A stretch of DNA of 64,000 nt from an uncultured Flavobacteriaceae bacterium (GCA_947494325.1 CANLUS010000003.1:310001-374000); one strand, 5' to 3'; positions 52,878 through 62,165 are shown, numbered from the stretch's first letter. Numbers and translations: made by a program. The notes: generated by a model not told the origin, from the letters alone.

Positions 52878-52908
52878 TAAAGTTAGTTCTTTTAAGGCTA
52901 TTCACAAA
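52878..52908 (-). promoter_or_regulatory. Promoter of fdhD-fdhF
   Basis: On the minus strand TTTG (52908-52905), 19-base spacer, TAACTTTA (52885-52878; 7 of 8 to TAnnTTTG), about 19 bases before the fdhD ATG. Confidence 0.6.
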
Positions 52909-53053
52909 CAAGTTTAAGACTCGCGATAATTTTTTTAAATAAAATGTGACTTATTAAATATTTATGTGTCATAAAGGTGTAAGAGATAGTTTTTTTTAAT
53001 TGCTATGAAGAAGAACTAGAAATTGTGGAAGAAAAAGGGTATGTGATTTTGAG

Positions 53054-53086
53054 ACCTCAGTATGTTAAAGTACTGAGGTTTTTTTA
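53054..53086 (+). terminator. Plus-strand hairpin with T-run and no upstream plus-strand gene
   Basis: ACCTCAGTA (53054-53062) and TACTGAGGT (53071-53079) pair perfectly, followed by T to 53085. The minus-strand methyltransferase stop lies in the loop; on the minus strand no T-run follows. The arrangement would end a plus-strand transcript starting in the 205-base gap before it. Confidence 0.65.
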
Positions 53087-54255
53087 TGGGTTTTCTCACA
53101 AATTAACACAATATAATTGTCGTTCATATCCTTTGTAAAAAACAAATATTGATGCCCACCCTCTTTTATTTTTGTTCTTTTTCTAATTTCTGCTACAGTT
53201 TGAGAAAAGTTACGCGTGGTCATATTGGCTTTGTTCGTAGAAATTAATTTTTTGAGGAGCTTTTTATCGTACGGAACGACATGTTTAATTATAAACGATC
53301 GCCCTGGAAAATCAACTGGTGCAGCTGAAGTATACAAATGACTATGTTGATGTAATTTCGAAACACTTAGCTTAGCGAGTTCATTAAATAGACCCGCTTT
53401 GAGAATAGCGGCGTTTGGTTCATAAAGATATGTTTGTGGCTTCGAGAATTCGATATTGGGTTTTTGTTTGAAAAGAGCGTCAAAGTGTTGATGTTTTTTC
53501 GGACCTATATCGATCGTTTTAACATTCACCTGTGCCGTGTAATCTTTTACTAATACGAACAACAATTCTTTCACTTCATTGTTAACAGCAACAACATGCA
53601 CTTCTTTAACAAAATTAAGCTCATTAATGGCACTCGTGATATCGAGCATTGGAGAGACTTTTATCAAAAGATGATCCGTATGTTCAAAAAGCATTTCTAA
53701 ATTTTCTGGTACATTGGGCAAACAGTCTTCTAATAAAAATACTTTGCCTTTGGTATCATTTCTTCTTGATGGATCGAGATATATCCAATCAAAGCGTCCC
53801 TCAGAAGGAAGGTAACTTAAGCCATCTTGAGAAATTATTTTAATATGTTGGATATTGAGTTGCTCGTAGTTATGAGCTACAATCTTTGATAAAATGGTGT
53901 TTATTTCACAATGGGTTACGTGTTTAAAAACTTTAGAAAAGTAAAAAGTATCGATACCGAAACCACCGGTTAAATCTATAATTGAATCACCAGAAACTAA
54001 ATTGGCTTTGTAAGCTGCCGTAATTTCAGAAGAAGTCTGTTCAATGTTTAATTTGTTTGGATAATAAATTTGCGGTGTTTCATACCAAGTGGGCAATTTA
54101 TATTTTGCTCGTTTTTTTGCCTCTATTTGTTCAGCTAGTTCTTGGATACTAACATCTTGAAATGGACTCCCCTTAAAAAGTGCCTTGGAAATATCTGAGT
54201 CAAGATGTTCATGAATAAACTCTTGTACTTCGTTATGTAAAATTTTCGCATTCAA
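53065..54255 (-). CDS. SAM-dependent methyltransferase with THUMP-like C-terminal domain (PG_1098 type)
   Basis: 396 aa. The Rossmann SAM site is IDLTGGFGIDTFYFSK (~residues 95-110), and YLDPSRR (~residue 170) is the catalytic or substrate loop of the family. The C-terminal part (PVDFPGRSFIIKHVVPYDKKLLKKLI) matches the THUMP-like module of PG_1098 homologues. The role is probably RNA methylation; the target base is unknown. It begins 1 base after the AI-2E gene stop and both are one unit. Confidence 0.82.
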   Translation of the reverse strand: MNAKILHNEVQEFIHEHLDSDISKALFKGSPFQDVSIQELAEQIEAKKRAKYKLPTWYETPQIYYPNKLNIEQTSSEITAAYKANLVSGDSIIDLTGGFGIDTFYFSKVFKHVTHCEINTILSKIVAHNYEQLNIQHIKIISQDGLSYLPSEGRFDWIYLDPSRRNDTKGKVFLLEDCLPNVPENLEMLFEHTDHLLIKVSPMLDITSAINELNFVKEVHVVAVNNEVKELLFVLVKDYTAQVNVKTIDIGPKKHQHFDALFKQKPNIEFSKPQTYLYEPNAAILKAGLFNELAKLSVSKLHQHSHLYTSAAPVDFPGRSFIIKHVVPYDKKLLKKLISTNKANMTTRNFSQTVAEIRKRTKIKEGGHQYLFFTKDMNDNYIVLICEKTHKKTSVL

Positions 54256-54256
54256 A

Positions 54257-55339
54257 CTATAAATCCTTCGTCAAAGATTTTACAATTTTATTATCAGCTA
54301 AAAATTCTTTTAAAATGACTTTGAGAGCAGTATACATCGGTACGGCGACAATCATTCCTGTAATTCCAAATAATAAGCCACCAATAATAATGACCAAAAA
54401 TATTTCTAATGGATGGGCCTTCGTTGCCTGCGAAAAAATACGCGGCTGACTTACAAAATTATCAATCATCTGAGCCACAAAATAAAAGATCATAACATAA
54501 ATTGTGGTAGGTAATATTTGTGTTTGAAAATCTTGTTCTAGGTGGCTCGTCATTGTTAAGAGAAGCATGATAGCACCTCCTATAAGAGGACCAACATATG
54601 GAATCAAGTTGAGCAAGGCACATAAAAAAGCAATGACGATTGCATTATCAACTCGAAAAATGAGTAATATGATGGTGTATAATACAAATAATATTGTAAT
54701 CTGAGTTAGTAATCCGATAAAATAACGAGATAATAAATCTTCAATTTTTTCTAAAGAAGCTGCGAATCGACCTTCTGTTTTGTCAGGTACAATAACCATT
54801 AAACCATTGTGAAGAAGTTGACTATCTTTCATAAAAAAGAAAGCAATAAAGAGTACTGAAAACAAACCAATACTTAAACTTCCAACAGCACCGATGACCG
54901 TATTTAATAAATTAGGAATTGCCTTAAAATTTGAAAATACATCAACACTTTTTAATTGTTCTAAGACATTAATACCGCGAGAGACAAAATAATCGTTCGC
55001 TTGATTGAGTAAATTTTCAATATTGTATTGTAATTGATTGATATCAAGCAATGACAAGTTTCTGCCCTGTTTTGCTATTAAAGGAATAAACATCGAAATG
55101 AGCCCAAACAACATCCCTAAAAACAGCGCCATGGTTGTAATAACGGCTAAGGTATTCGGGAATTTTAATTTTCGTTTTAAAAATCGAATAATTGGTCTTC
55201 CCATCAATGATAATACTGCTGCTATTATTATGTAGATAATAACTGAGCGTGTTTTGTATAGAAAAAACAAAAATAGTGCCGAGCCAAGAATTATTAATAC
55301 TGCTCTTAAGATTCCGTTGCTAATCGTTTTTGAATTCAT
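54257..55339 (-). CDS. AI-2E family transporter (PerM-like)
   Basis: 360 aa with about eight membrane segments. Family marks: ILRAVLIILGSALFLFFLYK, the large central helical region (residues ~85-140), FLCALLNLIPYVGPLIGGAIML and ITGMIVAVPMYTALKVILKEFL at the end. Despite the family name, most members are not shown to move autoinducer 2; some act as Na+/H+ antiporters. It is first in a two-gene unit with the methyltransferase and divergent from the 7-TM gene. Confidence 0.88.
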   Translation of the reverse strand: MNSKTISNGILRAVLIILGSALFLFFLYKTRSVIIYIIIAAVLSLMGRPIIRFLKRKLKFPNTLAVITTMALFLGMLFGLISMFIPLIAKQGRNLSLLDINQLQYNIENLLNQANDYFVSRGINVLEQLKSVDVFSNFKAIPNLLNTVIGAVGSLSIGLFSVLFIAFFFMKDSQLLHNGLMVIVPDKTEGRFAASLEKIEDLLSRYFIGLLTQITILFVLYTIILLIFRVDNAIVIAFLCALLNLIPYVGPLIGGAIMLLLTMTSHLEQDFQTQILPTTIYVMIFYFVAQMIDNFVSQPRIFSQATKAHPLEIFLVIIIGGLLFGITGMIVAVPMYTALKVILKEFLADNKIVKSLTKDL

Positions 55340-55369
55340 ATCTGGTAAATATATAAAATTATTGAAATG

Positions 55370-55396
55370 TTGAGCGCGCTTATTTTTCTATATTTG
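55370..55396 (+). promoter_or_regulatory. Promoter of the 7-TM gene
   Basis: TTG (55370-55372), 16-base spacer, perfect -7 box TATATTTG (55389-55396), 12 bases before ATG 55409. It lies inside the reading frame that begins at ATG 55367, which argues for the later start. Confidence 0.5.
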
Positions 55397-55408
55397 AAAG
55401 ATAAATCA

Positions 55409-56527
55409 ATGAAAGTGCCGAATAGTTTTCTTTTTAAAATGACAATCGATAACGAGATATTATCATTTTACGGTTGGTGGCAATTTGCAGTATGTTTATT
55501 TGCTTTCGTTGGTTTGTTAGCCATTTGGTGGCATATTGGGAAACGTCAGAATGATTTCGGTCAAGTGTGGTTGGCCTTATCAGTATTGTGCTGGAGTATT
55601 TCCGGAGCCGTTGAAGTTTACTATACACAGCATGACCTTATTGATAATTCTTTAGTAGATGGTTGGCGGAGTATTTTGTCACTGTTAAACAGTTTATTCA
55701 TCTTATTAGCCCTGCCTTGGTTTAGATACTTACCAAAACCAATCGGACATATTATCAAATCGAAATACTGGATTTACATTGTTGGTTTACCCTTTTTGTT
55801 TTCGATGTTACCAACTTTAAGCAAAATGGCCCTAGGATCTTCATTGAGCGTAATTAGCGAATTAGATGTATATTATGCCTTTTTGACACTGGGATTTTTG
55901 GGTTATGTTTTATGGGAATCATTTGCCAAAAGAAGGCTTAAAATACTAGCCTGGCTCTCATTAATGACTATTTTAATTACCTTAATTGCTCAATTGTATA
56001 AGCTAACGAATTCTTCAATTAACCTCACCTTATTCTCTGCGATTTTCAAAACATCCTTAATTATGTTATTTTTTGCCTTGGCATTAAGTTGGGTAAAAGA
56101 ATTGGCTGAAAATGTGATTCCAGTTTCTCAGAATTTTTTCATAAATTTTAAAAAACAAAAGAGTGCAGTTGGAAAATTAGAGCAATTTGTTTTATTGAAA
56201 GGATTGCCAGGAGGATCCGAACGTAAAGTACTTTTAACACCAGCTTCATATGAACTGTTCTTAAGGTTTGCTACGCGGAAAAAAACACATAAAGATGATT
56301 GGTTAGAAATAAAACCTAAGAATTTCGATAGTGCCAAATCATACGATATTAATGACTATAATGAGATTAAGAGGCTATTGATTGCGTTGCTTGATGGGAT
56401 TTTCGGAAAAGAAAATTGGACACGCGATCATCATTTACAACCCCTAAAAGATACCCTTTTCGAAATGTCAGAAAAGCGAGAAAGAAAAATTCGTTTGGCA
56501 GTACCGCCCAGAAATCTTTCTATGTGA
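55409..56527 (+). CDS. Unrecognised seven-helix membrane protein with cytoplasmic tail
   Basis: About 372 aa from ATG 55409 (ATG 55367 would add 14 residues). Seven hydrophobic segments fill residues ~15-235, beginning FYGWWQFAVCLFAFVGLLAIWW and ending FKTSLIMLFFALALSWVKELA. A ~150-residue soluble tail follows, with ordered-looking blocks (VLLTPASYELFLRFATRKK, NDYNEIKRLLIALLDGIFGKENW). The layout resembles 7TM receptors joined to an output domain, but there is no kinase, cyclase or HTH motif that I recognise. It is divergent from the AI-2E gene; no role can be assigned. Confidence 0.6.
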   Translation: MKVPNSFLFKMTIDNEILSFYGWWQFAVCLFAFVGLLAIWWHIGKRQNDFGQVWLALSVLCWSISGAVEVYYTQHDLIDNSLVDGWRSILSLLNSLFILLALPWFRYLPKPIGHIIKSKYWIYIVGLPFLFSMLPTLSKMALGSSLSVISELDVYYAFLTLGFLGYVLWESFAKRRLKILAWLSLMTILITLIAQLYKLTNSSINLTLFSAIFKTSLIMLFFALALSWVKELAENVIPVSQNFFINFKKQKSAVGKLEQFVLLKGLPGGSERKVLLTPASYELFLRFATRKKTHKDDWLEIKPKNFDSAKSYDINDYNEIKRLLIALLDGIFGKENWTRDHHLQPLKDTLFEMSEKRERKIRLAVPPRNLSM

Positions 56528-56610
56528 TTCTAAATGTATTTTCGACCCTTGTTGAAGAGATTAAAAGCTGAAAACCATAGTTTTCTCATTCTTTAGAACG
56601 ATTCGAAAAA

Positions 56611-56640
56611 TAAATTTGTCAGTAGCATTGGTTCTGACAA
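56611..56640 (+). promoter_or_regulatory. -7 box and TTGTCAG dyad ahead of the AGCS symporter
   Basis: Perfect -7 box TAAATTTG (56611-56618) overlapped by inverted repeat TTGTCAG (56616-56622) and CTGACAA (56634-56640), spacer 11. The dyad straddles the expected start of transcription; the leader to ATG 56718 would be about 95 bases. It may be an operator or a 5' hairpin. Confidence 0.5.
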
Positions 56641-56717
56641 TTGTAACTCTTTTCTGACTTTTTAGCTACTTCAACATCTAGAAATGCAAATTGCGCCCAA
56701 ATTATAAAAACAATCTT

Positions 56718-58340
56718 ATGTATTTGAGTAAAAAACATTTCGCCATTTTTGGTTGTATGTTATGTACACCTCTAATGATTCGTGCACAGTCAAAGGGTTT
56801 AGATGAACAGATAAATGACGCTTTTATGCCATTTGCAATTTGGTGGGAAAATTTTATTTTCACTGAAATTCCAATTGCTGGATTTGGCATTCCCATTGTA
56901 TTAATTTTATTGCTTTCAGGAGCCTTGTTTTTTACCTTTTATTTTGGATTTGTAAACATTAAACACTTTCCAACAGCCATTCAAGTTGTAAGAGGAACAT
57001 ATGATGACTTAGAAAAGGTTGACGAGCGCTTAACTGTAAATGTTCATGAAGTTGGAGGAGACATAGTCGATACCATTAAAGATGAAGGTCATCATGGAGA
57101 AGTGAATCATTTTCAAGCGTTGGCGACTGCAGTTTCGGGAACGGTGGGTCTCGGTAACATAGCCATGGTGGCCGTAGCTATTTCCATTGGAGGTCCAGGG
57201 GCAACTTTTTGGATGGTCATAGCTGGTTTGCTCGGAATGTCATCGAAATTTGTAGAATGTACGCTTGGAGTGAAATACAGAGATATAGATGACGAAGGAA
57301 ATGTTTTTGGAGGTCCTATGTATTATTTGTCAAGAGGATTAAAAGAACGTGGATTTAAACATATAGGTAAAATATTAGCAGCTACGTTTGCGGTCTTATG
57401 TGTAGGCGCTTCATTTGGTGGCGGAAATGCCTTTCAGACGAATCAAGCTACGGCTCAAATCATAGCGCGATTCGGTATAGAAGGCGCGGCTTCAGGAAGT
57501 ATGATAGGCCTTATATTTGCCATTTTCGTTGGTATTGTTATTATCGGTGGTATTAAAAGAATTGCGAAGGTAACAGAGAAAATTGTACCGTTTATGGCAG
57601 TTTTATACGTAGCAGCAGCCTTATTTATTATTCTTTCAAACTTCTCCTATGTGGATGATGCCATATCTTTAATTTTTAACGAAGCCTTTACACCACGCGC
57701 AACTATTACTGGTGGTTTTATTGGAGTGATGATTCAAGGTTTTCGTCGGGCAGCGTTTTCTAATGAAGCTGGAGCCGGTTCAGCAGCTATTGCACATGCT
57801 GCTGTTAACACGAAGTTCGCTGCTTCTGAAGGATTAGTTGGTTTACTGGAACCATTTATTGACACTGTTGTGATATGCACAATGACGGCTATTGTAATTA
57901 TAATGTTTAATGTTGACGGAGCTTTCGTTTATGGAGATGTTGTGAACGGGCAAGCGTTGTTGGCAGACGGTAGTAGAGCAGGAGGAGTGAATTTAACATC
58001 TTTGGCTTTTGATAGTGCCATTCCCGGATCGTCATACGTTTTAGCGATTGCAGTTGTGCTGTTTGCTTTTTCTACAATTTTATCTTGGTCATATTACGGT
58101 TTGCAATCTTGGAAGTATCTATTTGGCAGAGGTAGATTGACCGATTTAACCTATAAAATTATATTCTTAGTCTTTACAGTATTAGGTGCTGCGGTGACAT
58201 TAGATGCCGTAATTAAGTTTTCAGATGCCATGATCTTGGCCTTAGTATTTCCAAATATGATTGGTTTGTTGTTTTTGTTTCCTAAGGTACGGGAGGAGTT
58301 AAAACGATATTTAGAAATGATTCGCGTGAAGTTAAAATAG
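56718..58340 (+). CDS. Alanine/glycine:cation symporter (AGCS family)
   Basis: 540 aa from ATG 56718 (an in-frame TTG 27 bases upstream adds MRPNYKNNL and is not needed). The AGCS signature is ATAVSGTVGLGNIAMVAVAISIGGPGATFWM, and later helices hold FSNEAGAGSAAIAHAAV. The N-terminal MYLSKKHFAIFGCMLCTPLMIRAQ looks like a signal sequence, as often in Bacteroidetes members. A hydrophilic loop (VNVHEVGGDIVDTI-KDEGHHGEVNHF, ~residues 105-135) is longer than in short AGCS proteins. It brings alanine or glycine into the cell with Na+. Confidence 0.9.
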   Translation: MYLSKKHFAIFGCMLCTPLMIRAQSKGLDEQINDAFMPFAIWWENFIFTEIPIAGFGIPIVLILLLSGALFFTFYFGFVNIKHFPTAIQVVRGTYDDLEKVDERLTVNVHEVGGDIVDTIKDEGHHGEVNHFQALATAVSGTVGLGNIAMVAVAISIGGPGATFWMVIAGLLGMSSKFVECTLGVKYRDIDDEGNVFGGPMYYLSRGLKERGFKHIGKILAATFAVLCVGASFGGGNAFQTNQATAQIIARFGIEGAASGSMIGLIFAIFVGIVIIGGIKRIAKVTEKIVPFMAVLYVAAALFIILSNFSYVDDAISLIFNEAFTPRATITGGFIGVMIQGFRRAAFSNEAGAGSAAIAHAAVNTKFAASEGLVGLLEPFIDTVVICTMTAIVIIMFNVDGAFVYGDVVNGQALLADGSRAGGVNLTSLAFDSAIPGSSYVLAIAVVLFAFSTILSWSYYGLQSWKYLFGRGRLTDLTYKIIFLVFTVLGAAVTLDAVIKFSDAMILALVFPNMIGLLFLFPKVREELKRYLEMIRVKLK

Positions 58341-58438
58341 TCAAGGAGTTCATGGGCAGTATTCAAAATAATTGGAATGTTTTTGATATCTTTAGAAGGT
58401 AAAACAAATTGACTAATTCTCCATTTAACTAACTTCAT

Positions 58439-61400
58439 ATGAAAACATTTTTTAAAGTATTATTCGTAATTGTCTTCTTGATTCCTTTTGGATCAAATGC
58501 GGCACTTCAACAAAACACAAAATTGTTATCTCAGCCAGCAATAAGCGATAGCCATATTGCATTCATTTATGCTGAAGATCTTTGGGTTGCGAATCGCGAT
58601 GGTTCTAATCCGAAAAGATTGACTATTGATGAAGGAATAGAATCGGCACCTATTTTTTCTCCTGATGGAAAAATGATTGCATTTGAAGCACAGTATGATG
58701 GAAATTCTGATATTTATATAGTTTCTGTTGATGGAGGCGTGCCAAAACGATTAACGTGGCACCCGTATTATGAAGGTATACAAGATTTTTCTCCCGATGG
58801 GAAAAAGATATTGTTCTTTTCACAACGTAATACACATACCAATAGACATGCACAATTGTTTGAGGTTAGTATTAATGGAGGCGCTATAAACCAATTAAAA
58901 ATTCCTGTTGCTTTTTCGGCTAGTTATTCAGGGGATGGAACTCATATTGCATATAATCCACTTTATGAAGTTTTTAATCAATGGAAGCACTACCGTGGAG
59001 GTACAGCATCACGAATTTGGATATATAATGTAAAAAATCACAAAGTAGAAGAAATTTCAAAACCTACAGGAGGTAGTAATGATGCGAAACCGCAATGGGC
59101 GAAAGATCATGTTTATTTTAAAAGTGATAGAGATGGCGAATTTAATTTATACAGTTATAATGTAACTTCTAAGCAAGTAAAAGCATTAACGAATTTTAAA
59201 GATTTTCCTGTAATTGATCTCTACGCGAATAATAACACAATTATATTTCAACAAGCAGGACTTTTACATACCTATGATATAAATTCAGGTACGATCAACA
59301 CGCTTAAAATAAAAATCAATACTGACCTCCTAGAATTAAGACCGCGTTATGTGTCAGGTAGAAATTACGTACGATCTGGAGGTATTTCTCCATCTGGAGC
59401 AAGAGCTGTTGTTGATTTTAGAGGTGATATTATTACCGTTCCAGCTAAAAAGGGAGATGACAAAAATTTAACAAATTCTCCAGGTGTTCACGAGAGCTAT
59501 CCACAATGGTCTCCAGATGGTAAGGCAATAGCCTATTTTTCGGATGCCTCAAATGAATATGCGCTACATGTGCATTCGACAGTAACAAATACAGTTACAA
59601 AAATACCACTTAACGGTGCAGGATTTTATGCGTATCCCCATTGGTCTCCTGATAGTAAAAAAATTAGTTTTATTGATAATGGTCGTAACCTCTTCGTAGC
59701 GGATGTTGCTTCAAAAAAAGTTGATAAGATTGCCCAAGATGAGCGTTACGTACCGGGTCCATATAGAGAATTATTTGGAAGTTGGTCTCACGATTCTAAA
59801 TGGATCGCTTATACGTTAATTACAGATACCAGTTTCGAAAAAGCTTTTTTATATTCTTTAGATAAAAAGAAGTCATATGCTGTTTCTGATGGATTATCTA
59901 GTGTTTCGGAGCCCGTTTTTGATCCAAGCGGAAAGTATTTATACATGTTGGCTTCGACTGATGCAGGGCCTGTGGTAAACTGGTTTGATCAGTCAAGTAT
60001 CGATATGAGAGCGACGAATTCAATTTATATGGTCACACTTCAAAAAGAAGTGATGTCTCCATTGAGTAAGGAAAATGACGAGGAAAAAGTATCTGCTGTA
60101 AAATCAGAAGGAGATGATAAAAAGAAAGAAACGTCTAAAAAAACAGAGTTAACAATCGATTGGGATGGTTTTGAAAGTAGAATAATTGCCTTGCCCATAA
60201 GTGCAGGTCAGTATCGAAATTTAGCGATTGCAAAAGAAGGTGAATTGTATTATTTAGCAAATAGCGAGGGTTCAACTACGTTAAACAAATATGATCTTAA
60301 TAAAAGAAAGCAAGATAATTTAATGCCTGTAGACGCTTATGAAATTGCCAGCGGCGGAAAGAAAATGTTGTATTTGGCTAATGGCTCTTGGAAAATTTCC
60401 AATCTTGGGAAGAAATCAGAAAATGGACCATTAAATTTCGGAGCGATTAAAGTCAAAATTAATCCGAGAAAAGAGTGGAATAATATTTTTGAAGAAGCTT
60501 GGAGAGTAAACAGAGATTATTTTTACGATCCGGGGATGCATGGCGTAGATTGGAACGCCATGAAAGTAAAGTATAAAACATTTTTACCACATGTTAGTTG
60601 CCGGAGTGATTTGTATACAGTTATGGGATGGATGTTCAGTGAGTTAGGAGTTGGCCATCATCGTTTTGGCGGAAGAGGTGATAGACTCAACAACCCTGAA
60701 AGAATATCTGGTGGATTGCTTGGTGCAGATTATCAAATCAAAAACAATAGATATCAAATCAAAAAAATCTATGGAGGTCTTAACTGGACGCCTAATTTGA
60801 GATCACCTTTAACTGAGCCAGGAGTTGATGTAAGTGAAGGTGATTATCTGATAAAAGTGAATGGTAAAAATGTGACAGCAAGTGATAATATCTATAGTTT
60901 TTTCGAGAATACTGCGAATAAAATAACACAGCTCACTGTAAGTACTAATAGAGATGGTTCGAATGCAAGAAATGTAAAAGTAACGCCTTTAAGAACAGAA
61001 TGGGCTATTCGAAATAGAGATTGGGTAGAAGGAAATATCAAAAAAGTCGATAAGGCAACAAACGGTCAAGTAGCGTACGTGTATGTGCCGAATACGGCAA
61101 ATGCCGGGCACGAATATTTTAAACGTTATTTCTTTCCACAAGCAACTAAAAAAGCCATTATTGTTGATGAGAGGTATAACGGAGGAGGGTATTTAGCGGA
61201 TTATTATATAGATATCTTAAAACGACCAGAACAAGCATATTGGAATTTTAGATACGGAAAAGACCTAAAGTCTCCAAGTGCTTCCATTCAAGGACCAAAA
61301 GTGATGATTACCGATGAAACAGCAGGTTCTGGAGGGGATTATTTACCATGGATGTTTAGAAAATTTAAATTGGGAACCATCGTTGGTAAGAGAACTTGGG

Positions 61401-61669
61401 GTGGATTAGTCGGAGTATTGGGCTATCCAGAATTTATTGATGGAGGTTCAGTAACTGCTCCAAATGTTGCTTTTTATAGTGAAAAAGGGTTCAGAGTCGA
61501 AAATGAAGGTGTCGCACCCGATATCGAAGTTGAACAATGGCCAGAACTAATTAATAAAGGACAAGATCCACAGTTAGATAAAGCTATTGAAATTGCTTTA
61601 AAAGGGTTGAAGGAAAATCCGCCTAAAGTGATGAAAACACCCGCATATCCAGATAAAACAAAGAAATAA
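58439..61669 (+). CDS. Tricorn-like S41 family peptidase, full length
   Basis: 1076 aa. Signal peptide MKTFFKVLFVIVFLIPFGSNA, then repeated TolB/WD40 propeller blades (e.g. SPDGKMIAFEAQYDGNSDIYI, WSPDGKAIAYFSDASNEYALHV) to ~540, a charged Lys/Glu/Ser insert (~545-570), a second blade group, tricorn core (NIFEEAWRVNRDYFYDPGMHGVDW), a PDZ domain (~800-850) and the S41 domain with Ser964 in TAGSGGDYLPWMF. It should be a periplasmic or secreted oligopeptidase. The paralogue at 1-2436 is distant, with a different motif around the nucleophile. Confidence 0.93.
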   Translation: MKTFFKVLFVIVFLIPFGSNAALQQNTKLLSQPAISDSHIAFIYAEDLWVANRDGSNPKRLTIDEGIESAPIFSPDGKMIAFEAQYDGNSDIYIVSVDGGVPKRLTWHPYYEGIQDFSPDGKKILFFSQRNTHTNRHAQLFEVSINGGAINQLKIPVAFSASYSGDGTHIAYNPLYEVFNQWKHYRGGTASRIWIYNVKNHKVEEISKPTGGSNDAKPQWAKDHVYFKSDRDGEFNLYSYNVTSKQVKALTNFKDFPVIDLYANNNTIIFQQAGLLHTYDINSGTINTLKIKINTDLLELRPRYVSGRNYVRSGGISPSGARAVVDFRGDIITVPAKKGDDKNLTNSPGVHESYPQWSPDGKAIAYFSDASNEYALHVHSTVTNTVTKIPLNGAGFYAYPHWSPDSKKISFIDNGRNLFVADVASKKVDKIAQDERYVPGPYRELFGSWSHDSKWIAYTLITDTSFEKAFLYSLDKKKSYAVSDGLSSVSEPVFDPSGKYLYMLASTDAGPVVNWFDQSSIDMRATNSIYMVTLQKEVMSPLSKENDEEKVSAVKSEGDDKKKETSKKTELTIDWDGFESRIIALPISAGQYRNLAIAKEGELYYLANSEGSTTLNKYDLNKRKQDNLMPVDAYEIASGGKKMLYLANGSWKISNLGKKSENGPLNFGAIKVKINPRKEWNNIFEEAWRVNRDYFYDPGMHGVDWNAMKVKYKTFLPHVSCRSDLYTVMGWMFSELGVGHHRFGGRGDRLNNPERISGGLLGADYQIKNNRYQIKKIYGGLNWTPNLRSPLTEPGVDVSEGDYLIKVNGKNVTASDNIYSFFENTANKITQLTVSTNRDGSNARNVKVTPLRTEWAIRNRDWVEGNIKKVDKATNGQVAYVYVPNTANAGHEYFKRYFFPQATKKAIIVDERYNGGGYLADYYIDILKRPEQAYWNFRYGKDLKSPSASIQGPKVMITDETAGSGGDYLPWMFRKFKLGTIVGKRTWGGLVGVLGYPEFIDGGSVTAPNVAFYSEKGFRVENEGVAPDIEVEQWPELINKGQDPQLDKAIEIALKGLKENPPKVMKTPAYPDKTKK

Positions 61670-61748
61670 GCTCGACTAGTCATTTGTAAAAAAGGTTTCT
61701 TTTATGAGTATGAAGATTAATTAACTTTTTTAACTATTTTTGCCAGCC

Positions 61749-61756
61749 TAAATTTG
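61749..61756 (+). promoter_or_regulatory. -7 box TAAATTTG of the STAS-like gene
   Basis: Perfect TAnnTTTG 20 bases before ATG 61777; no convincing -33 element. Confidence 0.45.
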
Positions 61757-61776
61757 AATCCCAAATATAGCAAGGC

Positions 61777-62160
61777 ATGTTTAAGAAAACTAATAATCCG
61801 ATTGCAGAACGGATTGTAATTAATGGAAAAGAATGTATTCGCTTTACCTTTAATGAGGTGTTAACGTCATTAGAAGCAGCATCTTTTGTTACGGAATGGA
61901 AGCGTTCATTTGAAGAAGATTTTGATGAAAAAGTAACCATTATTTGGCAATGTTTAGACATGAAAAATGATAAGACAGAAGCGAGATTAATTTTTCAAAA
62001 TGCACTAAAAGATGTGAAGGATAAAATCGAAACTATTTGGTTAGTGACAGATTCAATATTGATTCAAGCTGAGGCAGAAATTATCTCTTTCTTTGCGTCT
62101 TACAAAATACATTTGGTGAAGTCGGAAGAAGAATTGTTAAGTCAAATGTCAGTTGCTTGA
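61777..62160 (+). CDS. STAS/SpoIIAA-like small protein
   Basis: 127 aa, cytosolic. The alternating strand-helix order (CIRFTFNEVLTSLEAASFVTEWKRSFEED, VTIIWQCLDMKNDKTEARLIFQNALKDVKDKIETIWLVTDS, then IISFFASYKIHLV) matches the STAS or SpoIIAA-like fold seen in a family widely spread in Flavobacteriia. No conserved phospho-Ser motif of anti-sigma antagonists is clear, so the regulatory role is uncertain. It is convergent with the TonB-domain gene 5 bases away. Confidence 0.65.
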   Translation: MFKKTNNPIAERIVINGKECIRFTFNEVLTSLEAASFVTEWKRSFEEDFDEKVTIIWQCLDMKNDKTEARLIFQNALKDVKDKIETIWLVTDSILIQAEAEIISFFASYKIHLVKSEEELLSQMSVA

Positions 62161-62165
62161 TAGAA

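Noticed and set aside
56619-56717. Glycine riboswitch in the AGCS leader
   Set aside because: The leader is short and lacks the tandem aptamer core; only a simple dyad is visible.
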